Of a stretch of DNA of 64,000 nucleotides, positions 12,455-23,999 are shown in pieces. The notes below the pieces were generated by a model that ran no database searches, was not told where the DNA came from, and saw nothing but the letters and a program-made list of their open reading frames with translations. A program made the position numbers and the translations under genes. This DNA comes from Rhizophagus irregularis (Eukaryota; Glomeromycota; Glomeromycetes; Glomerales; Glomeraceae). How positions within the stretch are numbered: position 1 is the first letter of the stretch; every line of letters begins with the position of its first letter. The DNA is taken from contig NC_089442.1 in NCBI RefSeq assembly GCF_026210795.1, positions 3,686,501 through 3,750,500 on the forward strand, given 5' to 3'.

Positions 12455-13695
12455 TATGATATCGTCAGACACCTTGCTTCGTTGGTTAAAACAAGGAAAG
12501 ATTACTGCTAAGACGTCTCCTTCTGGTACTTGTCAGCGACATCGGCTCGGGTGTCAACTTCTTAAGACTTTATTGGAACGGACAAGTCGCGAAATAATCT
12601 GAAATTGTGGTTACCCATCGTGCCGGTTTGCCTTCGAGCTCATCGAGTGTGTTCTTTCTCCACACTACAAGACTCATGGTTCTCTTCAACGGATAAGCAC
12701 GAACTTTCCCGGGATATCCTTGCGATCAACACTGTCTTCATCTATCGAATGCAAGGAAAAGAGCTGCTCTACCAAGTGGGAAGAGGAAAGCCAGTGCAAC
12801 AAGGCACCAAATGAAGACGCTCAGAAGAAACTCTTAATCGTACATTACTAGTCAAGGTGTACCCCAACCATTCTCAGAAACAATTATTGAAACGTTGGAT
12901 GGTTGGCGAAGGAGTTATTTCACAAAGGAAGATGGCATAAAAAAAAAGAAATATATAAACCCTATGAATCATCCTTTATTTAGTGACATTTGAGCTGGAA
13001 TAAATGTTGATGAATTAAATAATAAGAAACTTATCAATTTAGCTATCTGGGATGAAAGAAAATTCTTAAGAGCTGTAGTCCATTTAGGAATGCGAACATA
13101 AGTGTCTCTCCTGCAAATATAACTGACGAAGCTTTAACTAAGGTTATTAAGCGAAATACAAAGTGAATCTGTTAGTTCTCTATCATTTCAAACTTGTGAA
13201 GATCTACGACATACTATTACCATCCTCAATATGGGACCATTTTTGCATCACTTATCTGCCTTTCACAACATTAAACAGTAACAAACGTGCTTTATGGCCT
13301 TCGCATTTTTGAAAAGGATACTTGTTTTCGCCAAAAAAATGAATGGAAACTTGCATGGGTCTATGAGATACAAACCATCTCCACAAAAATGATCCTGGGG
13401 TTAGAACACCATTTACATGGTACTCTCCGACAAAAGGTGTAGATAAAATTGGTGAATGACATTGGTAGAATTATTCGTCTTTGTACCATATGGATAAAAT
13501 AATATCGCAAAGAGACAAGTTTTATAGGTCAACTTTTAAACAAAAAAAAAAGAATGCTAAAGACTTGGTATAGCAGTGGCATGTATGAAGTGAAGAATTG
13601 CATAGAAAAGCAATTGCATTTTTCTTTGAGAATTTGATGCTATTATTATTCCACATTATGAGGTATCAAATATAGTACAGGGAGAGGCCAAAATT
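12455..13695 (+). pseudogene. Decayed IS607-like element: TnpA serine recombinase plus Fanzor/TnpB relic (copy 1)
   Basis: A relic read across several frames. About 12460-12530 gives a MerR-type helix-turn-helix (SDTLLRWLKQGKITAKTSPSG), as at the N-terminus of IS607-family TnpA. 12540-12800 gives pieces of the serine-recombinase catalytic domain (LLKTLLERTSRE, then CRFAFELIECVLS). 12830-12900 gives a TnpB/Fanzor N-terminus (VKVYPNHSQKQLLKRWM). 13380-13460 preserves the RuvC-I motif NDPGVRTPFTWYSPTKG, and a shifted frame gives DIGRIIRLC. About 13600-13680 keeps the RuvC-II neighbourhood (NFDAIIIPHYEVSNIV once shifted). RuvC-III and the zinc finger are missing, so the copy is truncated. It starts about 140 bp from the start codon of the divergent karyopherin gene. 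It has many stops and frameshifts and is clearly inactive. Confidence 0.8.
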
Positions 13696-13699
13696 ATCC

Positions 13700-15010
13700 G
13701 GACACTTTTAATGTAAAATTCACATACATTATAATATATTGGAGATAAAAATTTAAGTTAAATATTAATTATTGTGTTTATATTTATTAATTTAAACGGA
13801 AATTTAATAATAAATTCTATTTCCATTTCCAACAATAACTGCTTCAATTCTAAGGTATGCTAGTAATTGATTTTATAATATTCCAGAAAAATATTTTTCC
13901 ACGCATCCATATAAATGTACTTCTTGAAGTTTGTGTAGGTTCCATTGTAAAAATTGTGTATTTGTTTCATTGAAAGGATTGAATGATAATCATATCAGCA
14001 GATTTGCATAATGTCAATCAGACATAGTAAATTAATTAGAGAACTGGGTTTTCTCATTTCTATAATAAATTTATACCTTTATTATTCCTTTTACGCTGAT
14101 TTACCAAGTAAATTAAGTACCTTTATCGCGGATTTATCTGAAATGTTTTTAGGTGGTATTGTAGATACAAAATATTATAAGTCAAATGATATATGATTAC
14201 CCAATATATGGGATCAATATTTAGCATATTTAAATTTTACATTAAATTTAGATATTTTCTATAATATTTTTATGTTCTGATAATTGGATTTTCATAATTT
14301 TTAGCTCATTATTAGATTTTTGTTTCATTAAGTGGTAGTAAGTAAATAAATACTCTGTATTAAATATTATATTGAACAAGTTATGATATTTTAAATCTTT
14401 TAATTTTTTTGTTATATAAATTGTAAAATTTATACAATAAGTGATTTCATATTTGAAGCAATTGAAATTATACCTTTCAGTATAGTAAATTTTCAATTGA
14501 CATAATTAGAGTTTTGAATGGATTAGATTTATCTGCCCAAGGTAAATCATGAATTTGATAATCTAATAACTTAAATATCATAAGTCAAATTAGATGATCA
14601 GATATCTGAAAGTTATTAAAAAAAAACATTTTTTCTTGATAAAAAATGCTAAAACTTTTTTATATATAATTTATTAAGAAGTTTTAAAAAAATGTTGAAA
14701 AATATTTTTTTTTTAAATTTTTTTATTCAAATCAGATTAGATAACTTGACCTAACCTAAAAGTTATTAGAAAAAATATTTTAGCATTTTTCTGAAAATTT
14801 TATATATAAAAAATACTAAACTTTTTATATATATTTAAAAAAAATGGTAAATGTTTTTTATTAAATTTGAAATATTTTTTATTAAATTTTCTATTAAAAA
14901 ATATTGAAATACTTTTTTATATTAAAAAATATTTTTGCAACATTTTTTTTAAAAAAATTTGTTATCACAAAGTTTGAAGTCTTGTATTTATTAAATAGAA
15001 ATATTTAATT
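13700..15010. other. AT-rich sequence, no gene seen
   Basis: Very AT-rich, with many poly-A and poly-T runs and short repeats of AAAAATATT type after 14600. The open frames at 14011-14196 and 14248-14496 have low-complexity composition and no family resemblance. Confidence 0.5.
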
Positions 15011-15510
15011 ACAGTCAGAATTCGATATAACGATTCGTGATAAACCGATTTTAGCCTATAACGAACTTTTTTCTCAAACCAAAACCGTCTATATTAAATT
15101 TTATCACTATATACCGATTTTATTATAAATATTGCAATATTATATATAACGAAGTCTGATCATAAACCAGTCATATGTATTTATTCACGATAAGCCGATT
15201 ACCACCTAACTCCGGTCAGAATTAACTTATTCCCGGCTGGCACTATGCAGTGCAGCAGATCACCTGACATTTATGCCTTAATTTTGGAATTTAATAATTT
15301 CTGTAAGAATATGATATTAATAATAAACAAATTAGCACAGCATGTAATACAATTAAAATCATTTTTTTATTAATAAAAATTTGGTATACTGAATTTTTAT
15401 ATTTTTTACTATATAATCGGTATATTAAGAATATTTGATTTATCGAATATCTGATATAACAATCCAAAATTGCCTAACTGGAGGGTTCGTTATATTGAGT
15501 TCTGACTGTA
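15011..15510. mobile_element. pogo/Tigger-like MITE with TA target duplication
   Basis: The ends form a terminal inverted repeat of about 27 bp: ACAGTCAGAATTCGATATAA on the left, and the complement of TTATATTGAGTTCTGACTGT on the right. Both ends are flanked by TA. No coding capacity was seen in the 500 bp. Similar end sequences (CAGTCAA...TATAACGAAG) occur singly at about 51985-52014 and 60265-60300. The TA duplication and the CAGT...TATAACG ends fit the Tc1/mariner-pogo group. Confidence 0.8.
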
Positions 15511-15803
15511 ATATTAAAATTTGCATTTATTAAGTAATAAAAAAATAAATACTTAAATACTGCAATATTTTATTATTTATTAAATATTTAATTTTTTAAG
15601 CATTTTTTTAATACTTTAATTTAATATTTATAAGCACTCTTGTATTTAATAATACTATTTATAAATATTTAATAAATACTTTAATAAACATTATAATGAT
15701 AATATTTTTAAAAAAAATTTTCAAAAAAAAAAAATATTGCAAAATATTTTTTTATTAAAATAATATTTATCAAAAAAATGTTTTTACATTATTTTTTATT
15801 TAA

Positions 15804-16062
15804 TTACAGCAATATTCAAAATAAAGGAAACACTTGAAAATTTTGTTGCCAAGAATTTGTCAGATTGTCAGTTTTCCAGCTTGCCAGCAAATTGAAAAAA
15901 TAAACAAACATGTGACAAGTTCATTATATAATATAAACATTTGATTTCGCTGATTTTATATATTAACATGTTACGTATTTGTTATTTTTTCAATTTACCG
16001 GCAAGCTGACAATTCAGTAATAAAATTTTCAAGTGTTTCCTTTATTTTGGATATTACTGTAA
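15804..16062. mobile_element. Palindromic MITE with long terminal inverted repeats
   Basis: The left end TTACAGCAATATTCAAAATA, running on into AAGGAAACACTTGAAAATTTT, is matched by the complement of the right end with two mismatches in about 41 bp. The inverted similarity continues inwards (TTGCCAGCAAATTGAAAAAA against its complement with small gaps), so most of the 259 bp could fold into one hairpin. No coding content. Confidence 0.85.
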
Positions 16063-17607
16063 ACTATTTAAAAAAATATTTTACAATATTTTTTTAATAA
16101 ATTTTTTATTTATTAAAAAAAAATTTTTTGCAATGTTTTTTATTTAATAATTATTAAAAAAAAAAATTGTAAACCATTTTTTTTAATTAAACTATCTAAA
16201 AAATGTTTTTACAATATTTTTTATAAATATTTTTTAATACCTATTTGGTTTCTTTAAAATTAATGATTATATAAAAAAGTAATTATATAGAAATTTTTAG
16301 CTGAAATTATAGATATATTGATATTTTGGCTAAATACAATGCTGATCTGAATTATAAAATTTTTCTAATAAGAAAGCAATTTTATAATTTCAGCCAAAAA
16401 TTATAATATAGAACTTTACAGAAATTTCAAGTTTTCAAATAATATCATTTCTATATCATTTTGATATTGATTCAATATCAATTTAATATCAATCAATATA
16501 ATATTGAAATAAAATATTATCATTTCAATATCAAAATAATATATATATATATTCCTTATCCAAAAGGAAGGATTTTTTGAAAAGTATTTTTATTAATATA
16601 ATGTTAAAAGTTTATATTTAATAATCATGTGATTTTGTTTCAATTTTCTGAATAGATCTATATTATATAATCTGAAATTCAGCCAATAAAAATCCATTAT
16701 TTCTTGAAAATTTTTTATTACAATAAGATAATAAAACATAAAAAAAAGTAGATTTTAGCAATAAAAATACAGCTACTATTTTATAACAGTCAAAATTTTT
16801 TTTTTTTACATTCAATTCAGATTATAATAATTTAGGTTGGCATTATCACAATATATAGAGTTAGCCCAAATTATTATAAATTTTAGCCAATACATTTTGT
16901 TTTAAATTTGGGCTGATCATAAATTTTAAATACTTATAACTTTTATATAGATCTTCTTTTAAAAATTTAACTAGTAATTTAATAGAGTTTATCTTAAAGA
17001 ATAAAGTGTCTAGTTTATTTTTTCTAAATTGTATTTTTTTAAAAAAGTTGAAAGATTTTCAAGTGTTACATTTTTATTGTTAAGTATAAATTTCTGGTAT
17101 TATATAAATAATATATTAGTAAATAATTTTTTTTTTTTTGCTGCAGCACATATAGATCTTTATTAAGATTTTAAAAATAAGTTCATACAATATACGTAAA
17201 ACTAACATAAATCCTAATTTAGTAAAGAACTACACCACCCGCTAACTTTAGCAAAGAACACGTGTATACTACTGTCGTTATTACTTAGATTAGAGGAGTA
17301 AGTGCTCTCAGTAGCATCCTTCTAAAGCCATAATTCCCTCCTCCTGCCTAGTAAGCTCCTAAAAACTCACTGCTACTGCAGATGAAACCCATTTCAAACA
17401 AAATGAAATAAAAGAAGTAAAAACAATAAGTCGAGTAAAAAAAAAAAATTTAAAAAGAGATAACTAAAAAAAAATTAGTATTCTACAGATACAAAGTCTA
17501 CTATAGTGTCTATTACAGCTACCTATAGCCTCCAACACTAAGCAGTTATTTTGTTAGTTCTCCAACCTTTTTATTAGTAGTCGAATTTCGGCTAGCAAAG
17601 TAAGCTT
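16063..17607. other. AT-rich repeats, no gene seen
   Basis: Long A/T homopolymers and ATATCA/TGATAT-type short repeats (about 16440-16560). Around 17140-17400 the base composition is more balanced but shows no protein-like frame. It may be a decayed TE segment. Confidence 0.45.
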
Positions 17608-17969
17608 TTTTACTAAAATGGCCAATTTTTTGAAATATTTTTATAAACCTAGATACAATGGCTTTCAAAACAATTGTGTAATTATTTTGTAAAATTTTTA
17701 AAATATATCAAAATATATTTGAGGTATTTTTGAGATTAAAATATTAAAATAATATTAAAGTTAATTATATTATAATAATAAAATAATAATAAAAATATTA
17801 AAAAATTATTGTGATATTATTTTGAGTTATTTTTATAGACCTAGATACAATATAATTACAAAATAATAACAAAAATATAATAAAAACATTTTGATGTATT
17901 AAATGTATTTTTGTAGTATTTTAAAATTATTACAAAATCATTTCAAAAAATTAGCCATTTTTAGTAAAG
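17608..17969. mobile_element. MITE A (holds the empty site for the nested MITE in copy B)
   Basis: The terminal inverted repeat reads TTTACTAAAATGGCCAATTT on the left, and the complement of the right end reads CTTTACTAAAAATGGCTAAT. The element is about 362 bp and non-coding. It is an inverted copy of 18752-19299 minus a 177-bp insertion. It carries ATATTGTA once, at the position where copy B carries it twice. Confidence 0.8.
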
Positions 17970-18094
17970 TTTTCAGATTCACTACTATCCAAACCTTTCT
18001 TCATATTCCTTAGAGTAAAAGAAAATACGAATTTCTTTTTCGATAAGCTTGCCTATCTTAATCTGGTATTCGGTAAAGATTTTGGCTCAACTCG

Positions 18095-18735
18095 TTAGTT
18101 GAGCTTTGCCTTCTGCTTCTGATTATGACCACTTCTTAGTAATCGATTATGACCTTTAGATAGTTGAGACGAGAAGTACCTAGTCCAAACATCTTTATAT
18201 TCTTGCAAGTTCAACTTGGTATTCGTGATTTTATCTAAATCTGCCCAATTTTTGTAATACGTGATGAACTTACAGGTACTTTTCTCCTGAACCACCTTAA
18301 AAGCTTTGCATCCCAAATGGATATAGGTGATTGGGAAGGATCTGAGGAATATAGTAATGAAGTAGTGATAGTTTCAGGTAAATCTTTCACTACAGCTTGA
18401 AAACGTTCTCTTTCCTTTTTTTATTGAAGATTCCAGTTAGCAGGATACCAATAGATAGGAAGACCTCCTAAAGGAGCGGTCCAGACTCCTTGATTCCATA
18501 GACTCATAGCTTACTCATTGAAGTCAATTGATACAGTGACCATAAAATATTTTTTCTGACGTTTAGTCTTGAAAGCGATTACGTGATCCCATTTCTCAAG
18601 ATGTTGAAGAAGTTTAAGTTGAGCCCAAGTGGAAGGGATATCATATAAGGTAATTTTCTGAACGTTATCTTTAAGTACTGGATCAAATCCAGTCATTACT
18701 GATTGTATTTCTTTTAAAGAAGCACGTTGTTATTT
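18095..18735 (-). pseudogene. LINE ORF1-like remnant
   Basis: Two open blocks (18511-18735 and 18095-18316) joined through stops and frameshifts give one RRM-like ORF1 protein. Visible pieces are NVQKITLYDIPSTWAQLKLL, WNQGVWTAPLGGLPIYWYPA and [14 protein letters not shown], then [13 protein letters not shown] in a shifted frame. This resembles the RNA-binding ORF1 that precedes the zinc knuckle in LINEs of this type, including the one at 46.6-48.6 kb, but is much decayed. It sits between two inverted MITE copies. No ORF2 is seen next to it. Confidence 0.5.
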
Positions 18736-18751
18736 TTTCTTAGCTGGCTGA

Positions 18752-19299
18752 CTTTACTAAAAATGGCCCAATTTTTTGAAATGATTTTGTAATAATTTTA
18801 AAATACTACAAAAATATATTTAATACAACAAAATGTTTTTAATATATTTTTGTTATTATTTTGTAATTATATTGTATATACATGCCACCCAAATTATTTT
18901 GGACTGCCGTAATTATAAGTAAAATCCCAAATTCAATTATGGCATTTCAAATTATTTTGGCACTTTACATAGTAAATTATATATAAACTGAATGAATTAT
19001 GACATCCCAAATTATAATTATGGCATCCCAAAATAATTTGGGCAGCATGTACAATATTGTATTTAGGTCTATAAAAATAACTCAAAATAACATCACAATA
19101 ATTTTTTAATATTTTTGTTATTATTTTATTATTATAATATAATTAACTTTGAAATTATTTTAATATTTTAATCTCAAAAATACCTCAAATATATCTTGAT
19201 ATATTTTAAAAATTTTACGAAATAATTGCACAATTGTTTTGAAAGCCACTGTATCTAGGTCTATAAAAATATTTCAAAAAATTGGCCATTTTAGTAAAG
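18752..19299. mobile_element. MITE B, inverted copy of MITE A, with a nested insertion
   Basis: It starts CTTTACTAAAAATGGCC and ends with the complement of CTTTACTAAAATGGCCAATT. Apart from the insertion at 18877-19053 it aligns throughout with the reverse complement of 17608-17969. Non-coding. Confidence 0.8.
18877..19053. mobile_element. Nested hAT-like MITE with 8-bp target duplication ATATTGTA
   Basis: The 177-bp element begins TATACATGCCACCCAAATTA, and the complement of its end reads TGTACATGCTGCCCAAATTA. ATATTGTA occurs directly at both edges (18869-18876 and 19054-19061) and only once in MITE A, which gives the pre-insertion site. An 8-bp duplication is typical of hAT-group elements. 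Confidence 0.85.
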
Positions 19300-19790
19300 G
19301 AGTCTTGCTATTAGACGCTAAACACTTAGTCGTGTTAACTTTTTACCTATTACCGGGTGGAGTCAGTGAAGTATCACGGTTGCTACCTACATTTAGTATA
19401 TTATAAGACTATTATAAGTATATTTTTTATGTATTTAAAATATACTTAAAATATATTATAAAATATATTATAAGTATATTTTAAGTATGTAAAAAATATA
19501 TCTATAATATACTTAAATTTTAATTTAAGTATAATTTAAGTATATTTTAAGTATTTTAGCAAAAATTAAATATATTAGAAATTATATTTTAAGATAATTT
19601 TAAATACATTTTGAGTATATTATAAGTATTTCGCAATTTTTAAATTAAATATAGTATAATTTAAATATATTTTAAAAAGTTTTTAATTATATTTTAAATA
19701 TAAATACTTTTTATAGGGCATTATAAATTTAGTCCAATTTAAAATTCAATCATGGATATCTGAAGTTATTCTTCACAGATATCCATCATG
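19300..19790. repeat. Low-complexity TATA-type repeat tract
   Basis: From about 19390 to 19720 the sequence consists of variants of AAGTATATTTTAAGTATATT in both orientations. No coding content. Confidence 0.6.
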
Positions 19791-20179
19791 TCAGATATTT
19801 GTATATAGTATATATAGATTTATGGCACGTTATTTTATATAGCAAGGCAAATCAGACAAAAGTCTGTCAATGTATATGGCTATGGCAAAGCAAATCAGAC
19901 AAAAGTCTGTCAATGCAGTGAATGCACAGATGAATTATCACAGTTATTTCTTTCCATTTTTGGGGCATGGCTAAAGCGGGGCTAATATAGCTCAAAAAAT
20001 TTTTTCAGATTTCCCTGATGTGGCACGTGTGGGAAAATATTTACCTGTGTCATCCAGCCGGCACAGCATTAAGCCGTGGCTAAGCTTGGGATGTCCTTCG
20101 TGGATGTGGCGAGTACTGGTACGAACCTCACTGTCACGAAAGACTGGCCCTGCCACGCCACAGCGATACTAAAGCTCGC

Positions 20180-20340
20180 CGATGCTTGAGCCGAAGCACA
20201 GTCTGGCTTCGAGCTCAAAAAAAATTCTGGCCTCGAGCCAGAATAAGCCGAGCCAAAAAAATTTTGGCTCAAGCTAAAGTGAGCCGAGCTGAGCCAGGAT
20301 TTTCATGGCTCGAGCCAAGCCAAGCTCGAGCTTTATCTTC
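20180..20340. repeat. GC-rich GAGCC/GGCTC repeat block (left)
   Basis: Degenerate repeats of GAGCCGAGC, CTCGAGCC and their complements stand out from the AT-rich surroundings. A matching block in mostly opposite orientation is at 22880-23090, so they look like subterminal repeats of the 3.25-kb transposon. Confidence 0.65.
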
Positions 20341-20975
20341 AAAAAAACGTTTCGCAACGTTTTTTTATTAAAGAATTAAAAAAAATGTTGTGAAACATTT
20401 TTTTCTAAAATAATATTGTGAAAAAAACGTTTTCGCAACATTTTTTTATTAAAAAACTTAAAAAAACGTTTTCGCAACATTTTTTTATTAAAAAACTTAA
20501 AAAAATGTTGTGAAACGTTTTTTTCTAATATAATATAGTGAAAAAAACGTTTTCGCAACGTTTTTTTATTAAAGAATTTAAAAAAATGTTGCGAAATGTT
20601 TTTTAAAATAATATAGTGAAAAAAACGTTTTCGCAACGTTTTTACTAAAGAATTAAAAAAACGTTGCGAAATGTTTTTTTCCAATATAATATAGTGAAAA
20701 AACGTTTTCGCAACGTTTTTTTCTAATATAATATAGTGAAAAAAATGTTTTCGCAACGTTTTTTTATTAAAGAATTTAGAAAAACGTTGCAAAACGTTTT
20801 TTTCTAATATTAGATAATGAAAAAAACGTTTTCGCAACATTTTTTTACTAAAGAATTTAAAAAAACGTTGCAAAACGTTTTTTTCTAAAATAATATAATG
20901 AAAAAAACATTTTCGCAATGTTTTTTACTAAAGAATTAAAAAAAACGTTGCGAAACATTTTTTTTAATATAATAT
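20340..20975. repeat. Tandem hairpin array (AACGTTTTCGCAACGTT type)
   Basis: Seven or so tandem units combine AAAAACGTTTTCGCAACGTT and AAAAACGTTGCGAAACGTTT, separated by TATTAAAGAATT and CTAATATAATATAGTG. Each unit can form hairpins. The long minus-strand reading frame over it is only a translation of the repeat (FFHYIILEKNV). The array resumes at about 22858-22880 after the nested element. Confidence 0.85.
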
Positions 20976-20983
20976 TATACAAA

Positions 20984-22847
20984 GGATCATTTTAATCGGC
21001 CACTGAGGTTAAATTCACCGGAGGACTCAGAGGTGAATTTCACCATATCACGTGATATTTATTATTATATTAAAATTTTGCTAAGATCGGTAATTACGTA
21101 ACTTCAAATTTTTATGTTTGAATAAAAACGTGTAAAAAAGTTTTTCTATTGACCATTTAGCATGAACTTATAAAGTTTTATTAACGAAAAGTTTCTTTTT
21201 AAATTACAAGAATATACATAACTTTAATTAAACTATTACATACATCCACTAACCATTTAATCTAAGTTTTTTATTAATTTAAACCCTATAGTAATGCATA
21301 AGATATATAATCCTTTATAATTCAGTTAACAATTAATAATTTTATGACGGAAAAGAAATGAATATGTAAAAAAGGGATGAAGTGGATGATGAAATTAAAA
21401 AGACAATGTGAAAAATGAAATTGGAGTAAAGGGATGATGAAAAACAAAATGGGAGTGAAATGGGATGATGTAAATGAAATGAAATGACAAAAATGAAATG
21501 GAATGTTGCAAAACGAAATGGAGTGATGAAAAACGATATGGAGATGATGGAAAATGATATGGAGCGATATGAAATGATGAAAACCGATATGGAGCGATAT
21601 GGAATGATGAAAGATGACATGGAGCGATATGGAGTGATGAAAAATGATATGGAATGATATGGAGTGATATGGAGTGATATGGAGTGATATAGAATGATAT
21701 GGAACGATATGGAGTGATGAAAAATGATATGGAACGATATGGAGCGATATGGAGTGGTGAAAAATGATATGGAGCAATATGGAGTGATGAAAAATGATAT
21801 GGAGTATATAGAATGATATGGAGCGATATGGCGTGATGAAAAATGATATGGAACGATATGGAGCGATATGGAGTAATAAAAGATGATATAGAGCGATATG
21901 GAGTGATGAAAAACAATATGGAATGATATGGGAAGATATGGCGTGATGAAAAACGATATGAAGCGATATGGAGTGATGAAAAAAACGATATGGAGCGATA
22001 TGGAATGATGAAAAATGATATGGGTGATGAAAAATGATATGGAACAATATGGAGTGATGAAAAATGATATGGAGCAATATGGAGCAATGAAAAATGATAT
22101 GGGGCAATATGGAGTGATGAAAAATGATATGGAGTATATAGAATGATATGGAGCGATATGGCGTGATGAAAAAACGATATGGAATGATATGGAGTGATGA
22201 AAAACGATATGGAGCAATCAGCAATATGGAGTGATGAAAAATGATATGGAGCGATATGGAGTGATGAAAAATGATATGGGAGCGAAAGGGACGATGATAA
22301 ATGAAAAGGATAATTAAAAACAAAATGGGAGCAAAGGAAATGATAGAAAAATAAAATGGAGGCGAAGGGAATAATGAAATAATAAAAAACAAAAGGAGCG
22401 AAAAAAATAATAGCAAATAAATGAAAAGGGAGTGAAATGGATATAGAAAATGAAAAGGGAATAAAGTGATGATAGAAAATAAAAGAAACTGTTAGTATTA
22501 TTTTCAATAAAGAAAACAATAAAATAGCAAAATACTAGCAATAAAAGTGAGTCTTACCTTAAACCTCTTGAAGTTATTTGAAATTGTTTTCTGAAAAACA
22601 AGTTAACAAGTTAGCATAAGAGAAAAAGAACATTAAACTAGCGAAGTAATAAGAAAATAAAAAAAATCTTACCTTAAAGAAGTTCCAGCCATTTTGGAAA
22701 TAATACTACAAGAAAGCAAAAAACAAAATATGCACTACGCGTTTGTGTAATATGAAATCACCTGGTGAATTTCACCGGGGTAAATTTAAAATTTTAATGC
22801 ATTGCAGATCAAGGTGAAATTCACCGGAGGTGAATGTAAAATTAATC
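20984..22847. mobile_element. Nested element with 10-bp target duplication ATTATACAAA
   Basis: ATTATACAAA occurs at 20974-20983 and at 22848-22857, directly flanking this 1.86-kb segment. The ends are related inverted repeats (GGATCATTTTAAT against the complement GATTAATTTTACA). Both subterminal regions carry the palindrome GGTGAATTTCACC with CACCGGAGG. A 9-10 bp duplication is usual for Mutator-like elements. The interior is mostly satellite and no transposase is seen. Confidence 0.75.
21340..22330. repeat. Satellite of GATATGGAGC/GATATGGAGT units
   Basis: About 1 kb of 10-bp GATATGGAGY units interspersed with GATGAAAAAT, fading into GGGAGCGAAAGGG-like variants beyond 22270. Three overlapping minus-strand open frames of 291-374 codons (repeated His-Ile-Ile-Phe-His-His-Ser peptides) are produced by this repeat having no stops. 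I do not regard them as genes. Confidence 0.9.
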
Positions 22848-23999
22848 ATTATACAAAAAATGTTTTCGCAACGTTTTTTGTATGATAACTGCAATCCAAG
22901 CCAGCTTTTTCGAGCTTTTTGAAAGCAAGCATTACTGGCGAGGCTTTTTGAGCGAGCTCACCCCGCCGCTCGAGCTCATTTCAAGCTGGGCTCGCGAGCC
23001 ACTGGAGCCCAATGCCCAATCGTGGCTCAGCTCAGCTCAGATTGAAAAGCTTGAGCCAGCTCGTGAGCCGGCTCGGCTCATGCAGAGCTTTAAGTGACAC
23101 TGCTGTGATGAGCTGTACCACTGTGGTAAATATTTTTCCGCTATGTACTATCGGGAGAATCTGGTATAAAATTTTTTGAGCCACTGCAGCCCTACCCCGC
23201 TTTATCCGTGCCCCATTTTTGGTAATTTTTCACAGGTGATCTGTAATATTTTACATATATTATCTGCAAAACTTTCCAAAAATTTTTACAGATGTTTATT
23301 CTGAATTTTCCCATTTTTTATTATCTGAATATTAACAGATAATCATCTGGGTAATAGCAGATAAATTATTATCAGATTTATATATTTTTTTGTGTGATAA
23401 ATTAAAAAAAAAATTTTTTAGAAGTCTAAAACTTGTCAAATATAAACTTTTTTTCATAATTTTTTATTTATTGCTTTACAAGGAAAGTTTTTAATGTATT
23501 TATAATATTTTATTAACAGTTAATAAATAATAATTACTTTATAGTTTTTGATACATAATTTATTTATATTTTTATCTTACACTATAACAGAAGTGAATTG
23601 TTTTTTTTTTAATATCACTAGTCGAAAAAGGAATATTCGGTCTTAGTAAAATTCGGCCTATATTCGACTAAAATCAAAAATTCGATCATGATCTACGATT
23701 AGACATTAGTCGAATAGCCATGTCACATATTACGCACATCAAAAGTTTAAAAAAGGATCATCTTTTTTAAACTTCCCTTTCCCTTTCACTTCATCCCTTC
23801 TTCCCCTTCCCTTTTGTCCTTCCCCTTCCTTTTCGTCCTTCCCTTCCCCTTTCATTTTCCCCTTTTCTCACACCTTTTTCCGCCTCTTTTTCTTGGAAGT
23901 AATATAAGTTTCATTTCAAAACTTACATATTTTTTTTTAAAATTTTTTTATTTTATCTTTTTTCTTTAAATTTAAGAAACGAATTAACGTTTCTTTATC

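Larger units (their letters stand above)
19962..23214. mobile_element. 3.25-kb non-autonomous transposon with ~100-bp imperfect TIRs
   Basis: It starts GGGGCATGGCTAAAGCGGGG and ends with the complement of GGGGCACGGATAAAGCGGGG. The inverted similarity continues through GCTCAAAAAATTTT and GGAAAAATATTTACC for about 100 bp. ATTTTT flanks both sides, or CCATTTTT (8 bp) depending on where the C/G boundary is placed. The uninterrupted site is in the right foldback arm. Inside are GC-rich GAGCC/GGCTC blocks (20180-20340, 22880-23090), a hairpin array and a further nested element. No transposase seen. Confidence 0.8.
19791..23612. mobile_element. Left arm of a palindromic (foldback) element, interrupted
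   Basis: The arm consists of 19791-19961 plus 23215-23612 and is separated by a 3.25-kb insertion. It matches the reverse complement of 51422-51945 at high identity. Shared landmarks are AAATCAGACAAAAGTCTGTC, GATGAATTATCACAGTTATT, AAACTTTCCAAAAATTTTTA and TAACAGAAGTGAATT. The right arm keeps the uninterrupted TTTTCATTTTTGGTAATTTT. Both arms stop at the two ends of the CACTA-type element, so that element sits in the palindrome centre. Confidence 0.75.

Noticed and set aside
20376-20918. A 180-codon minus-strand open frame
   Set aside because: Translation of the hairpin tandem array; the peptide repeats FFHYIILEKNV.
21322-22541. Three overlapping minus-strand open frames of 291-374 codons rich in His, Phe, Ser and Ile
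   Set aside because: They are translations of the 10-bp GATATGGAGY satellite, which lacks stops in several frames. No non-repetitive protein sequence.
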